The notes beneath the pieces were generated by a model. That model was not told the origin of the DNA and made no database searches. It was given only the letters and a program-made list of their open reading frames with translations. A program made the position numbers and the translations under genes. Positions 33,547-42,709 of a stretch of 64,000 nt of DNA are shown here, one piece after another. This stretch comes from Streptomyces sp. NBC_01210. Its GTDB lineage: Bacteria > Actinomycetota > Actinomycetes > Streptomycetales > Streptomycetaceae. Where the stretch lies: NCBI RefSeq assembly GCF_036010325.1, contig NZ_CP108549.1, forward strand, positions 4,836,001 to 4,900,000. The letters are read 5' to 3'. Position 1 is the stretch's first letter. The number at the start of each line of letters is the position of its first letter.

Positions 33547-35346
33547 ATGGCTACACGTGCACGCGTTCGGGCCCCCGAGCTGATCGGCAAGGGCGGCTGG
33601 CTCAACACAGGCGGAAAGCAGTACACCCTTGCTGACCTGCGAGGACGTATTGTCATTGTTGATTTTTGGACATTTTGCTGTATTAACTGCCTGCATGTCC
33701 TGGACGAGCTGCGGGAGCTCGAGGAGAAGCATCGCGACACCGTCGTGATCATCGGGGTCCACTCGCCGAAGTTCGTGCACGAGGCCGAGCACCAGGCCGT
33801 CGTCGACGCCGTCGAGCGCTACCAGGTGCACCACCCGGTACTCGACGACCCCGAGCTCGCCACCTGGAAGCAGTACGCCGTCCGGGCCTGGCCCACGCTC
33901 GTCGTCATCGACCCCGAGGGCTATATCGTCGCCCATCACGCCGGCGAGGGGCATGCCCACGCCATCGAGCAGCTTGTGGAGGAGCTCGAGGCCGAGCACG
34001 CCGCGAAGGGAACGCTGCGGCGCGGGGACGGGCCGTATGTCGCGCCCGAGCCGGTCGCCGGCGATCTGCGCTTCCCCGGCAAGGCCCTGCTGCTGCCCTC
34101 CGGGAACTTCCTCGTCTCCGACTCGACCCGGAATCAGCTGGTCGAGCTGGAGCCGGACGGTGAGAGCGTCGTACGGCGTATCAGCGGCACCGGCACCAGC
34201 ACCAGCGGCGGCGGCGGCGAGTTCAACGAGCCGCAGGGCCTCGCGCTGCTGCCCGACGGCCGGGTCGCGGTCGCGGACACCGTGAACCACACCATCCGTG
34301 CGTACGACCCCGAAACCGGCGCGGTCGAGACTCTCGCAGGCACCGGCAAGCAGTGGTGGCAGGGCTCGCCGACGAGCGGCCCGGCACTCGATGTGTCGCT
34401 CTCCTCGCCGTGGGACGTGGCCTGGTGGGGCGGGCAGCTGTGGATCGCGATGGCGGGCGTCCACCAGCTGTGGACGTACGACCCGGCGGCCGGGACCGTG
34501 CAGGTCGCGGCCGGTACCACCAACGAAGGCCTCGTCGACGGGCCGGCGGCCGAGGCGTGGTTCGCGCAGCCGTCCGGGCTCGCGGCGACCGAGGACCGGC
34601 TGTGGATCGCCGACTCGGAGACCTCGGCGGTGCGCTGGATCGACCGCGATCTGGTGGTGCACACGGCGGTCGGCACCGGCCTCTTCGACTTCGGGCACCG
34701 GGACGGTGCCGCCGGGCAGGCGCTGCTGCAGCACCCGCTGGGTGTCACCGCGCTGCCCGACGGGTCGGTCGCCATCAGCGACACGTACAACCACGCGCTG
34801 CGCCGCTTCGATCCCGCGAGCGGTGAAGTGACCACGCTCGCCACCGACCTGCGGGAGCCGAGCGGCGCCGTGCTGGCCGGCGACGACATCGTGGTGGTGG
34901 AGTCCGCCAGGCACCGGCTGACCCGGCTGCGGCTGCCGGAGGAGGCGGTACGCGTCGAGGCCGTCGCCCACCGCACCCAGCGCGCCGCCACCGACGTCGC
35001 CCCGGGCAGGCTCCGGCTGGACGTGGTCTTCCAGGCCCCGGCCGGCCAGAAGCTCGACACCCGGTACGGCCCTTCGACCCGGCTGCTCGTCTCCTCGACC
35101 CCACCCGAGCTGCTGAGGAACGGGGAGGGCACGGGCACCGATCTCTCGCGCGAGCTGGAGATCGACCCGGCGGTGACCGAGGGCGTACTGCATGTCTCGG
35201 CGATGGCGGCGTCCTGTGACGACGACCCCGAGAACGAGTACCCGGCCTGCCATATGCACCAGCAGGACTGGGGTGTCCCGGTCCGGGTGAGCGCCGAGGG
35301 GACGACGCGGCTGCCGCTCGTACTGGCCGGGATGGACCAGGGGTAG
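33547..35346 (+). CDS. Thioredoxin-like protein fused to NHL beta-propeller (NHLRC2-like)
   Basis: 599 residues. The N-terminal thioredoxin fold (about 1-150) has the redox motif W41-T-F-C-C45-I-N-C48. The C-terminal part is a six-bladed NHL propeller with repeats 'PQGLALLPDGRVAVADT' and 'TYDPAAGTVQVAAG'. There is no signal peptide, so it is cytosolic. Start choice: ATG 33547, preceded by GGAGG with only 1 nt spacing; an in-frame GTG at 33529 is an alternative. Codons 32-46 around the active site are strikingly A/T-ending (see findings). Relatives include human NHLRC2; enzymatic role is unknown. Confidence 0.92.
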   Translation: MATRARVRAPELIGKGGWLNTGGKQYTLADLRGRIVIVDFWTFCCINCLHVLDELRELEEKHRDTVVIIGVHSPKFVHEAEHQAVVDAVERYQVHHPVLDDPELATWKQYAVRAWPTLVVIDPEGYIVAHHAGEGHAHAIEQLVEELEAEHAAKGTLRRGDGPYVAPEPVAGDLRFPGKALLLPSGNFLVSDSTRNQLVELEPDGESVVRRISGTGTSTSGGGGEFNEPQGLALLPDGRVAVADTVNHTIRAYDPETGAVETLAGTGKQWWQGSPTSGPALDVSLSSPWDVAWWGGQLWIAMAGVHQLWTYDPAAGTVQVAAGTTNEGLVDGPAAEAWFAQPSGLAATEDRLWIADSETSAVRWIDRDLVVHTAVGTGLFDFGHRDGAAGQALLQHPLGVTALPDGSVAISDTYNHALRRFDPASGEVTTLATDLREPSGAVLAGDDIVVVESARHRLTRLRLPEEAVRVEAVAHRTQRAATDVAPGRLRLDVVFQAPAGQKLDTRYGPSTRLLVSSTPPELLRNGEGTGTDLSRELEIDPAVTEGVLHVSAMAASCDDDPENEYPACHMHQQDWGVPVRVSAEGTTRLPLVLAGMDQG

Positions 35347-35366
35347 GAGCGTGGGCCGCGGCCAGG

Positions 35367-35385
35367 GTGTTTGAGAAGTCCCGCC
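35367..35385 (+). repeat. Dispersed 19-bp motif, copy 1
   Basis: GTGTTTGAGAAGTCCCGCC. A near-identical copy (18 of 19 bases) starts at 51856. It lies just after the NHL-thioredoxin stop, next to the stop of the minus-strand membrane protein. Confidence 0.6.
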
Positions 35386-35760
35386 CTAGTGGAACAGGCC
35401 CTGCTTCTCGAGCTGTCGCCCTGCCGCGCCGTCCAGGCAGCCGGCCACCCACAGCCCGGGGTCGTACGTCGCCTTCAGTCCGCCCCGGCCCTCCGCCCGG
35501 AACCGCTCGCACCCGCCGGCCAGCAGGTCCTTCGCCTGCCGGCCGGTCGGGTCGTAGTGCCTGATGCGGTTGCCCTGGATGAAGCCCGCCTCGTACGAGA
35601 TGTCCTGCGCCCAGGGCGGCCGTTCGTTGTACTGCTGGATCACCAGCCAGCAGGCCGCGAGCAGGACCGCGGCCGCCGAGGCGAACGCGAGGGACAGGGT
35701 GCGGCGCGACGGGCCCGGGTGGTGCGTCGCGCCGGCTGTCGGATGACCGAGCAGAACCAT
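35386..35760 (-). CDS. Small membrane-anchored protein, unknown function
   Basis: 124 residues from ATG 35760; a longer TTG reading from 35817 exists. One hydrophobic segment (about 22-42, 'LAFASAAAVLLAACWLV') is an uncleaved anchor or signal peptide. The rest is an outside-facing domain with three Cys ('GCERF', 'AGCLDG') and 'GFIQGNRIRHYDPTGR'. I do not recognise the family. It lies 82 nt downstream of the secreted beta-rich protein on the same strand, so co-expression is possible. Confidence 0.65.
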   Translation of the reverse strand: MVLLGHPTAGATHHPGPSRRTLSLAFASAAAVLLAACWLVIQQYNERPPWAQDISYEAGFIQGNRIRHYDPTGRQAKDLLAGGCERFRAEGRGGLKATYDPGLWVAGCLDGAAGRQLEKQGLFH

Positions 35761-35842
35761 GGGCACCACCGTGCCGGGCCGGCCCTTTCCCGGATGTTTC
35801 GCGAATAGGCACGCCAACGCGTCAACACCCGTCCCGGCAGGG

Positions 35843-37417
35843 TTACTTGACGTCGACGGTGCCCGTGACCTTCGGGTTCATCAGGTGCGCGCTGTCCACG
35901 TCCATGTGCAGGGCGAAGATCGTGCCGTCGCCCCGCTCCTTGAAGCTCTTCTTGAACGTGCCGTTGGCCGCGGTCTTCACCTCGCCCAGCAGGTACGACT
36001 CCTTCGGCTTGCCCTTGGGTGAGAAGAAGATCATCACCTTCCTGCCGCCGTACGCCTTCCAGGCCGGCGCGGCGTGCTGCAGCGTGCCGGAGACGGCGAT
36101 CGCGCCGCGCTTCTTCACCTTCGGCGTGACCTTGTAGTCCTTGATGCGGGTCGGGATGAGGCTCGCCTTGAGGACCGGGCTCACCGACCCCTGCACATTC
36201 GCGGAGCCGGAGTAGACCGCGCGGTAGTGGCCGGACGCCGGTGCGGGGATGTCCGCCAGGAAGTACCTGTCCTTGGTGAGCGTCAGCGTCTTGAGCTTCG
36301 CCCAGCCGTCCTTGCCGTTCTTGGACACCTGGATGTCGAGCTTGTTGTGCGGTCGCGGGGCGCCCTCGACCTCGAGCAGACCGGACACGGTCAGCTTTGA
36401 GTCGAAGCCGAGCTTGATCGCGAACTGGTCGATGGAGCTGTAGCCGGTGGTGCGGAAGGTGAGCGGGGCGGTCGGCTTGTTGGAGAACCAGTCGCCGTAG
36501 CTCACCTTCAGCTGCCGCTTGTCGCCCGCGAAGGGGATCTTCGTCTCGAGGCTGAAACGCCCGTCCTTGTCGGTGACTGCGCTCCCCTCCCACGTCCCCG
36601 CCGCGTTCACGACCTCCACGTCCGCGTAATTCGTCGTCTTCCAGACGCCGTTGAGCTCGTACTCGACCTTGCCGATGACCTTGACCGGCGCGCCGAACCT
36701 GCCGCTGAACTCGGACGTGTCGAGCGTGACGCGGGCGGGCAGGCCCTTGGGCGCGACCTGCAGCAGCTCGCTCGACAGATAGCCGTAGGACGCACGGACC
36801 GGGCTGGGCCGGGAGTTCGCGATGAACCAGTCGGAGAACCTGCCGTCCGCGTCCGTCCGCACGACCTCGTCGTAGGACCCGTTGTGGATGCGCACGCTCG
36901 AATCGGCGACGGGCTTGCTCTCGTGCGTGATGGGCTGCCACTCGGCGAGCCGGCCGCTCGCGGTGACCAACATGTCGTCGACGGTCGGGTTGGGCCGGTC
37001 GACCCCGAATTCCTGGAAATACTTCCTGGCCCTGTAGTCGTACGTGCCGACGTCCTTGAGGGTCGTCTCGTCGCCGTCGGACTCCCTGACGATCAGGTCG
37101 ACCGCGAATAGGCCGGTGATCTCGAGCTTGACGTCCTTCTTGGTGATCCAGTCGCCCGTCTTCCGGTCGCCCGATGCGAGCTCGAAGTCATGGACCCATT
37201 CGACGGCCACGTTCTCGCCCGGCTTGTGGACGACGGCGCTGATACCGGTCACGTCGCTGTCGGTCTTCAGGTCGTCGACGAAGAGGCGGCCGAACTGCTT
37301 GTCGTGGCCGGAGACTTTGAGGGCGGTCGGCCCCGCAGCGGCGACGGCGGTGGCGGGCACCGCGAGTACACCCAGTACCACAGAGGTGGACAGGGCAAAG
37401 GAAATGCTGCGCTTCAC
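35843..37417 (-). CDS. Secreted protein with several beta-sandwich (Ig-like) repeats, unknown function
   Basis: 524 residues, GTG start, GGGGGGA upstream. It has a Sec signal peptide (cleavage near 'VAAAG', residue 28). The mature part has at least three Ig/bacterial-filament-like blocks, with phrases such as 'GRFSDWF' and 'GRFSLETKIPFAG', and 'VSGLLEVEG', 'GTLQHAAPAW'. This is similar to calcium/peptidoglycan-binding or adhesin-like repeats in Streptomyces secreted proteins. No enzyme motif is seen. A weak hairpin lies before it. Function is unknown. Confidence 0.7.
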   Translation of the reverse strand: MKRSISFALSTSVVLGVLAVPATAVAAAGPTALKVSGHDKQFGRLFVDDLKTDSDVTGISAVVHKPGENVAVEWVHDFELASGDRKTGDWITKKDVKLEITGLFAVDLIVRESDGDETTLKDVGTYDYRARKYFQEFGVDRPNPTVDDMLVTASGRLAEWQPITHESKPVADSSVRIHNGSYDEVVRTDADGRFSDWFIANSRPSPVRASYGYLSSELLQVAPKGLPARVTLDTSEFSGRFGAPVKVIGKVEYELNGVWKTTNYADVEVVNAAGTWEGSAVTDKDGRFSLETKIPFAGDKRQLKVSYGDWFSNKPTAPLTFRTTGYSSIDQFAIKLGFDSKLTVSGLLEVEGAPRPHNKLDIQVSKNGKDGWAKLKTLTLTKDRYFLADIPAPASGHYRAVYSGSANVQGSVSPVLKASLIPTRIKDYKVTPKVKKRGAIAVSGTLQHAAPAWKAYGGRKVMIFFSPKGKPKESYLLGEVKTAANGTFKKSFKERGDGTIFALHMDVDSAHLMNPKVTGTVDVK

Positions 37418-37484
37418 GTGTGCGTCCCCCCGGACGATTCGAGGGGCGCGTGGGAGAGAGAAACAACAAAGTGGTCAATGAGAC

Positions 37485-37522
37485 GCGCCCCGAGCCTCCC
37501 ATGGTAATCGGGCCCGGGGCGT
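37485..37522 (-). terminator. Probable terminator of the M18 aminopeptidase gene
   Basis: CGCCCCG and CGGGGCG arms (about 37486-37492 and 37515-37521) with an AT-rich loop, 19 nt after the minus-strand stop. The stem is short. Confidence 0.5.
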
Positions 37523-37540
37523 TTCGGACCATTGGATCTG

Positions 37541-38842
37541 TCAGTCCGTCAGGAATGACACCAGCGCGTTGGCCAGCAGATACGGGTCCTCCGCACCGCA
37601 CAGCTCACGCGCACTGTGCATCGACAGGATCGCGACGCCGATGTCGACGGTCCGGATGCCGTGGCGGGCGGCGGTGATCGGGCCGATGGTCGTGCCGCAC
37701 GGCATCGCGTTGTTCGACACGAACGTCTGCCACGGCACGCCCGCCTTCTCGCAGGCCGCGGCGAACACGGCCCGGCCGCTGCCGTCGGTGGCGTACCGCT
37801 GGTTCACATTGACCTTGAGGATCGGGCCGCCGTTGACGCGCGGGTGGTGCGTCGGGTCGTGGCGCTCCGCGTAGTTGGGGTGGACGGCGTGGCCGGTGTC
37901 GGAGGACAGACACACCGTGCCCGCGAAGGCGCGCGCCTTGTCCTCGTACGTACCGCCGCGCGCGAACACCGAACGCTCCAGAACATTGCCGAGCAGCGGG
38001 CCGTCGGCGCCGCTGTCGGCCTGGGAGCCGTTCTCCTCGTGGTCGAAGGCGGCGAGTACCGGGATGTACGGAAGCTCCGGCGACGCGGAGACCGCTGCGA
38101 GCGCTGCCGTACAGGCGTGCACGGACAGCAGGTTGTCCATCCGCGGTCCGGCGACCAGCTCGCGGTCGCGGCCCAGATAGGCGGGCGCCTCCAGGGCGTT
38201 TGTCATCAGGTCCCAGCCGGTGACCTCGCCGGCCGCGAGCCCGAGCTCCTCCTCCAGGAAGGAGATCAGATCGCCCTCGTCGGTGACGTCGCCCAGGCCC
38301 CAGATGGGCTGCATGTGCCGCTGCTTGTCGAGTTGCAGACCCTTCTCGTGGATCGAGCGGTCCATGTGGATGGCCAGCTGCGGTACGCGCAGGAGGGGCC
38401 GGTCGATGTTGACCAGCCGCGTCGTGCCGTCGCGCAGGGAGAGCCGGCCGGCCAGGCCCAGATCACGGTCGAGCCAGGAGTTCAGCAGCGGGCCGCCGTA
38501 GATCTCGACGGCGACCTGACGCCAGCCGTGCGCGCCCATGTCGGGCTGCGGCTTGACACGCAGATTCGGGGAGTCGGTGTGGGCGCCGACGATCCGGAAC
38601 GGGGTGTGCGGCGTGGTGCCCTCCGGCACGTACCAGGCGACGATCGCGCCGCCGCGCAGTACGTACTTGCCGCCACTTGTGCCGTCCCAGGCGTCCGTCT
38701 CCAGCACCTGCCGGAAGCCGGCCTTCTCCAGGCGCTCGGCGGCGGCGGCCACGGCGTGGTACGGGGTCGGGCCGGCCGCGAGGAAGGACATCAGGTCGTC
38801 GGTGTGTCCGCGATCGAAGCGGGAGGGTGTGCTGCTGCTCAT
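37541..38842 (-). CDS. M18 family aminopeptidase
   Basis: 433 residues, dinuclear zinc peptidase. The metal ligands are visible as 'RIVGAHTDSPNLR' (His), 'FDHEENGSQADSGADGP' (Asp/Glu) and 'SDTGHAVHPNY' (His). It removes acidic or neutral N-terminal residues in the cytoplasm (aspartyl aminopeptidase/PepB-like). Length matches the family (about 430). A GC-rich hairpin lies downstream (37485-37522). Upstream, a terminator separates it from the acyl-CoA dehydrogenase gene. Confidence 0.95.
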   Translation of the reverse strand: MSSSTPSRFDRGHTDDLMSFLAAGPTPYHAVAAAAERLEKAGFRQVLETDAWDGTSGGKYVLRGGAIVAWYVPEGTTPHTPFRIVGAHTDSPNLRVKPQPDMGAHGWRQVAVEIYGGPLLNSWLDRDLGLAGRLSLRDGTTRLVNIDRPLLRVPQLAIHMDRSIHEKGLQLDKQRHMQPIWGLGDVTDEGDLISFLEEELGLAAGEVTGWDLMTNALEAPAYLGRDRELVAGPRMDNLLSVHACTAALAAVSASPELPYIPVLAAFDHEENGSQADSGADGPLLGNVLERSVFARGGTYEDKARAFAGTVCLSSDTGHAVHPNYAERHDPTHHPRVNGGPILKVNVNQRYATDGSGRAVFAAACEKAGVPWQTFVSNNAMPCGTTIGPITAARHGIRTVDIGVAILSMHSARELCGAEDPYLLANALVSFLTD

Positions 38843-38886
38843 GGACTCACCTTAACGAGGGGCGCGCGCCGGGTGCGTGGAGATGC

Positions 38887-38922
38887 GAAGCGGCCCGCCC
38901 CCGGCAGGGGACGGGCCGCTTC
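38887..38922 (-). terminator. Terminator of the acyl-CoA dehydrogenase gene
   Basis: GAAGCGGCCCG (38887-38897) pairs with CGGGCCGCTTC (38912-38922), with a further CCCC/GGGG pair in the loop. It lies 27 nt beyond the minus-strand stop at 38950. Confidence 0.85.
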
Positions 38923-38949
38923 ACACAAGGCGCGGGACGGCTGGGACGG

Positions 38950-40776
38950 TTAGAACGCCGCCTCGTCCAGCTCCATCAGGGAGTTGTCGACGGTCTCGGC
39001 GAGCGCGCGCTCGACCGAGACGCCCGGCAGGATGTTGGCGGCGAAGAACTTCGCGGCCGCGATCTTGCCCTGGTAGAACGGCACATCCTTGGCGGACGCG
39101 GTCTCGAGCTTCTCCGCCGCGACGGCCGCGCCGCGCAGCAGCAGGTAGCCGACGACCACATCGCCGGAGGCGAGCAGCAGGCGGGTGGTGTTGAGGCCCA
39201 CCTTGTAGATGTTCTTGACGTCCTCGCCGGTGGCGATGAGGTCGTTCGTCATCGTGCCGACGATCGCCTCCAGGTCCACCGCGGCCTTGGCGAGCGCGTC
39301 GCGGGCCGGGGCCAGCTCCTCGCCGCCGGTGCCGACCGCCAGGAACTTCTTGATCTCCTCGGAGAGGGTGTTCAGCGCCTGGCCCTGGTCGCGGACGATC
39401 TTCCGGAAGAAGTAGTCCTGGCCCTGGATGGCCGTGGTGCCCTCGTAGAGGGTGTCGATCTTGGCGTCCCGGATGTACTGCTCGACCGGGTACTCCTGGA
39501 GGTAACCGGAGCCGCCGAAGGTCTGCAGCGACTGGGCCAGCTGCTCGTACGACTTCTCGGAGCCGTAGCCCTTCACGATCGGCAGCAGCAGGTCGTTCAG
39601 GGCGACGAGGGCCTTGGCCTCCTCGCCCGCGGCCTCCTTGACGGCGATCTCGTCCTGGACCGAGGCGGTGTACAGCACCAGGGCACGCATGCCCTCGGCG
39701 TACGCCTTCTGCGTCATCAGCGAACGGCGCACGTCGGGGTGGTGGGTGATGGTGACCTTGGGCGCGCTCTTGTCCGCGAAGTTCACCAGGTCCTGGCCCT
39801 GGACGCGCTCCTTGGCGTACTCCAGCGCGTTGAGGTAGCCGGTCGACAGGGTCGCGATGGCCTTCGTGCCGACCATCATCCGGGCGAACTCGATGATCAT
39901 GAACATCTGGCGGATGCCGTCGTGCTTGTCGCCGATCAGCCAGCCCTTGGCGGGGTGCTGGTCACCGAAGGTGATCTCGCAGGTGTTGGAGGCCTTGAGG
40001 CCCATCTTGTGCTCGACGTTCGTGGCGTACACGCCGTTGCGCTCGCCCAGCTCGCCGGTCTCCCAGTCGAAGTGGAACTTCGGCACGAGGAAGAGCGACA
40101 GGCCCTTGGTGCCGGGGCCGTGGCCCTCGGGGCGGGCCAGCACGTAGTGAAGGATGTTCTCCTCCATGTCGTGCTCACCGGAGGTGATGAAGCGCTTCAC
40201 GCCCTCGATGTGCCAGGAGCCGTCCGCCTGCTCGACGGCCTTGGTGCGGCCGGCGCCGACGTCCGAGCCGGCGTCCGGCTCGGTGAGCACCATGGTGGAG
40301 CCCCAGCGCTTCTCGACGGCTATCTCGGCGACCTTCTTCTGCGCCTCGTTGCCCTCCTCGAAGAGGATGCCGGCGAAGGCCGGGCCCGAGGAGTACATCC
40401 AGATGGCCGGGTTCGAGCCGAGCAGCAGCTCCGCGTACGACCAGATCAGGGAGCGCGGCGAGGTGGTGCCACCGATCTCCTCGGGCAGGCCGAGGCGCCA
40501 GTACTCGGAGTCCATGAAGGCCTGGTAGCTCTTCTTGAAGGACGCCGGGACGGGCGCGGTGTTGGTGGCGGGGTCGAAGACCGGCGGGTTGCGGTCGGCG
40601 TCCGCGAAGGATTCGGCCAGCTCGTTCTCGGCGAGGCGGGCGATCTCTTCGAGGATCGACTTGGCGGTGTCGACATCCATCTCCGCGAACGGGCCGGTGC
40701 CGTACAGCTTGTCGCGCCCGAGGACCTCGAAGAGGTTGAACTCGATGTCGCGGAGATTCGACTTGTAGTGCCCCAT
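38950..40776 (-). CDS. Acyl-CoA dehydrogenase, long FadE5-type
   Basis: 608 residues from ATG 40776 (GGAG 8 nt upstream). A longer reading from 40815 adds 13 residues and is less likely. The N-terminal acyl-CoA dehydrogenase domains are followed by a helical C-terminal extension typical of FadE5/AcdM-C3 enzymes. FAD-binding '[19 protein letters not shown]' and '[20 protein letters not shown]' with an Arg/Asp pair are visible. It oxidises medium or long acyl-CoA in beta-oxidation. A 37-bp palindrome at 40821-40857 overlaps its promoter and suggests a TetR/FadR-type repressor not in the window. Confidence 0.93.
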   Translation of the reverse strand: MGHYKSNLRDIEFNLFEVLGRDKLYGTGPFAEMDVDTAKSILEEIARLAENELAESFADADRNPPVFDPATNTAPVPASFKKSYQAFMDSEYWRLGLPEEIGGTTSPRSLIWSYAELLLGSNPAIWMYSSGPAFAGILFEEGNEAQKKVAEIAVEKRWGSTMVLTEPDAGSDVGAGRTKAVEQADGSWHIEGVKRFITSGEHDMEENILHYVLARPEGHGPGTKGLSLFLVPKFHFDWETGELGERNGVYATNVEHKMGLKASNTCEITFGDQHPAKGWLIGDKHDGIRQMFMIIEFARMMVGTKAIATLSTGYLNALEYAKERVQGQDLVNFADKSAPKVTITHHPDVRRSLMTQKAYAEGMRALVLYTASVQDEIAVKEAAGEEAKALVALNDLLLPIVKGYGSEKSYEQLAQSLQTFGGSGYLQEYPVEQYIRDAKIDTLYEGTTAIQGQDYFFRKIVRDQGQALNTLSEEIKKFLAVGTGGEELAPARDALAKAAVDLEAIVGTMTNDLIATGEDVKNIYKVGLNTTRLLLASGDVVVGYLLLRGAAVAAEKLETASAKDVPFYQGKIAAAKFFAANILPGVSVERALAETVDNSLMELDEAAF

Positions 40777-41166
40777 GGCGACGGCTCCGTAAAGATCGGG
40801 AGGCGGATTGATCATCCACGTACCAGTAAGTAGCTACGATGATGCTACCCGTCGGTAATAAGAAGCAACCCCTAGTGGGTCATCTGTGACACGGCTCGCT
40901 AACGGGCCCTGCCCGAGGATGCCCTGAGATGGCGGCCCGTGTCCCCGGTTCGCGGGCGATCGGCGGGCGATTGGCGGGCGATCGGCGGGCGATCAGGGGT
41001 GCGGTGGCGGGGGCGTGGAGGGTGTCGAGCCCGGGGCGGGACGGGTCACGGGGAGCCGGGTGCCATGATCGCCGGGCCCTTCGTCGGTGCGCTCGAGGCG
41101 GGCCGGGTCGCACCGTGTGCCCCGGCCCGGCCCATAGGGCCCGGCCGCCTCGGTACTCTTGCGGAC
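40777..41166. other. 390-bp divergent gap with palindrome and 11-bp repeats
   Basis: It holds the 40821-40857 operator-like palindrome. Positions 40952-40994 hold about four copies of an 11-bp repeat, GCGGGCGATCG/T. An in-frame upstream ORF reading for SseB exists but is low-complexity and starts far from an RBS, so it is not coding. Confidence 0.5.
40821..40857. promoter_or_regulatory. 37-bp palindrome upstream of the acyl-CoA dehydrogenase gene
   Basis: Inner arms GTAGC (40830-40834) and GCTAC (40844-40848) are perfect, and outer TACC (40821-40824) and GGTA (40854-40857) share the same centre. It sits about 45 bp from the minus-strand ATG, where a TetR/FadR-type repressor would block the promoter. 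The repressor is not in the window. Confidence 0.6.
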
Positions 41167-41616
41167 ATGTACGGCTACGATCAGAACCCGGGTGCCCAGC
41201 AGCAGTACGTGCCCCAGCAGCCCTCCTACGGGGAGCAGCCGCTGTACCCCGAGCCGTCGCCGCCCTCGCTCGCCGACGCGGTGCGGGCCTTCACCACCGC
41301 GTCGCTGTCCGCGGAGGACTTCCAGCAGATCTTCGCGACCTCGAAGGTCTACTGCCCGCGCGGTGACAACCCCGGCTTCCTGGCGCTGCACAACACCCAG
41401 CAGCCCGTCATCCCGATGTTCACCTCGCTCAAGGAACTGCGCAGATACGCGGGCAAGGAGTCCAAGTACTTCGTGATCACGGGCGCCGAGGTGATCGACC
41501 TGCTGCCGACCGGGTACGGCTTCGTGCTCGACATGGAGGGTGATCACCGGATGGTCTTCGACGCGAAGGCCGTGGAGCAGATGGTGGACTTCGCGATGCG
41601 GCGGATGTACGGCTGA
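41167..41616 (+). CDS. SseB family protein
   Basis: 149 residues. After a Gln/Tyr/Pro-rich start (1-35), an SseB-like domain runs to the end with 'GFLALHNTQQPVIPMFTSL', 'KYFVITGAEVIDLLPTGYGF' and 'DMEGDHRMVFDAKAVEQM'. Function of SseB in actinobacteria is unknown; in enterobacteria the name refers to a different role. The start ATG 41167 is the only one consistent with the domain boundary. Confidence 0.85.
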   Translation: MYGYDQNPGAQQQYVPQQPSYGEQPLYPEPSPPSLADAVRAFTTASLSAEDFQQIFATSKVYCPRGDNPGFLALHNTQQPVIPMFTSLKELRRYAGKESKYFVITGAEVIDLLPTGYGFVLDMEGDHRMVFDAKAVEQMVDFAMRRMYG

Positions 41617-41664
41617 CGGTCCGGTGTGTGGCTGATGTGCCGCTGACGGGTCTGGATCTCTGGG

Positions 41665-41690
41665 CGCCCGGGAGGAATTCCTCCCGGGCG
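41665..41690 (+). terminator. Terminator after SseB family gene
   Basis: CGCCCGGGAGG (41665-41675) pairs with CCTCCCGGGCG (41680-41690) around an AATT loop. The arms are perfect. Confidence 0.85.
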
Positions 41691-41712
41691 TCGTGCGTTC
41701 CGGATGACAAGA

Positions 41713-41733
41713 AGTTCAGTCTTCAACTAAACT
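41713..41733. promoter_or_regulatory. Operator-like palindrome before the pirin gene
   Basis: AGTTCAGT-CTTCA-ACTAAACT (7 of 8 arm positions match) lies 23 bp before the ATG at 41756. The sequence is AT-rich compared with its surroundings. It is the type of site used by MarR-like repressors; the regulator is not in the window. Confidence 0.5.
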
Positions 41734-41755
41734 GGACGCACAAGGAGGTCCCGTC

Positions 41756-42709
41756 ATGCCTGCAGTGACTGTCGAGAACCCGCTCACCCTGCCGCGCGTC
41801 TCCGCGCCGGCCGAGGCCGTGCCGCGCCCCGTGCTCGCCGTGACCACGGCGCCGGGGGGCTTCGAGGGGGAGGGTTTCCCGGTGCGACGCGCGTTCGCCG
41901 GGATCAACTACCAGTACCTCGACCCGTTCATCATGATGGACCAGATGGGCGAGGTGGAGTACGCGCCGGGCGAGCCGAAGGGGACGCCGTGGCATCCGCA
42001 CCGGGGCTTCGAGACGGTCACGTACCTGATCGACGGAACCTTCGTCCACCAGGACAGCAATGGCGGCGGCGGAACCATCCAGAACGGCGACACCCAGTGG
42101 ATGACGGCGGGCTCGGGTCTGCTGCACATCGAGGCGCCGCCGGAGTCGCTGGTCATGTCGGGCGGGCTGTTCCACGGGCTCCAGCTCTGGGTGAACCTGC
42201 CGGCGAGCGACAAGATGATGGACCCCAGGTACCAGGACATCCGCGGCGGCCAGGTCCAGCTGCTGACGTCGCCGGACGGGGGCGCGCTGCTCCGGGTCAT
42301 CGCGGGTGAGCTCGACGGGCACGAGGGTCCGGGCATCACGCACACGCCGATCACGATGATCCACGCGACGCTGCGGCCGGGTGCCGAGGTTACGCTGCCG
42401 TGGCGCGAGGACTTCAACGGCCTGGCGTATGTGCTTGCGGGGCGCGGTGCGGTGGGTACGGACCGGCGCCCGGTGCACAAGGGCCAGACGGCGGTGTTCG
42501 GGGCGGGCGGGTCGCTGACGGTCCGCGCGGACGAGTCCCAGGACTCGAACAGCCCGGACCTGGAGGTCGTACTGCTGGGCGGGCGCCCGATCCGGGAGCC
42601 GATGGCGCACTACGGTCCGTTCGTGATGAACAGCCGTGCGGAGCTGCAGCAGGCCATGGACGACTTCCAGGCGGGCCGCCTGGGCACGGTCCCGGTGAAC
42701 CGCCACTGA
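41756..42709 (+). CDS. Pirin family protein
   Basis: 317 residues, bicupin. The N-terminal cupin has the pirin metal site 'WHPHRGFETVTYLIDG' with the following 'HIEAP' and 'GLFHGLQLWVNLP'. It may be a quercetinase or redox-sensing protein; family members bind Fe. It is cytosolic, length is normal (about 300). GGAGG lies 7 nt before the ATG. Probably monocistronic, with the palindrome immediately upstream indicating regulation. Confidence 0.92.
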   Translation: MPAVTVENPLTLPRVSAPAEAVPRPVLAVTTAPGGFEGEGFPVRRAFAGINYQYLDPFIMMDQMGEVEYAPGEPKGTPWHPHRGFETVTYLIDGTFVHQDSNGGGGTIQNGDTQWMTAGSGLLHIEAPPESLVMSGGLFHGLQLWVNLPASDKMMDPRYQDIRGGQVQLLTSPDGGALLRVIAGELDGHEGPGITHTPITMIHATLRPGAEVTLPWREDFNGLAYVLAGRGAVGTDRRPVHKGQTAVFGAGGSLTVRADESQDSNSPDLEVVLLGGRPIREPMAHYGPFVMNSRAELQQAMDDFQAGRLGTVPVNRH

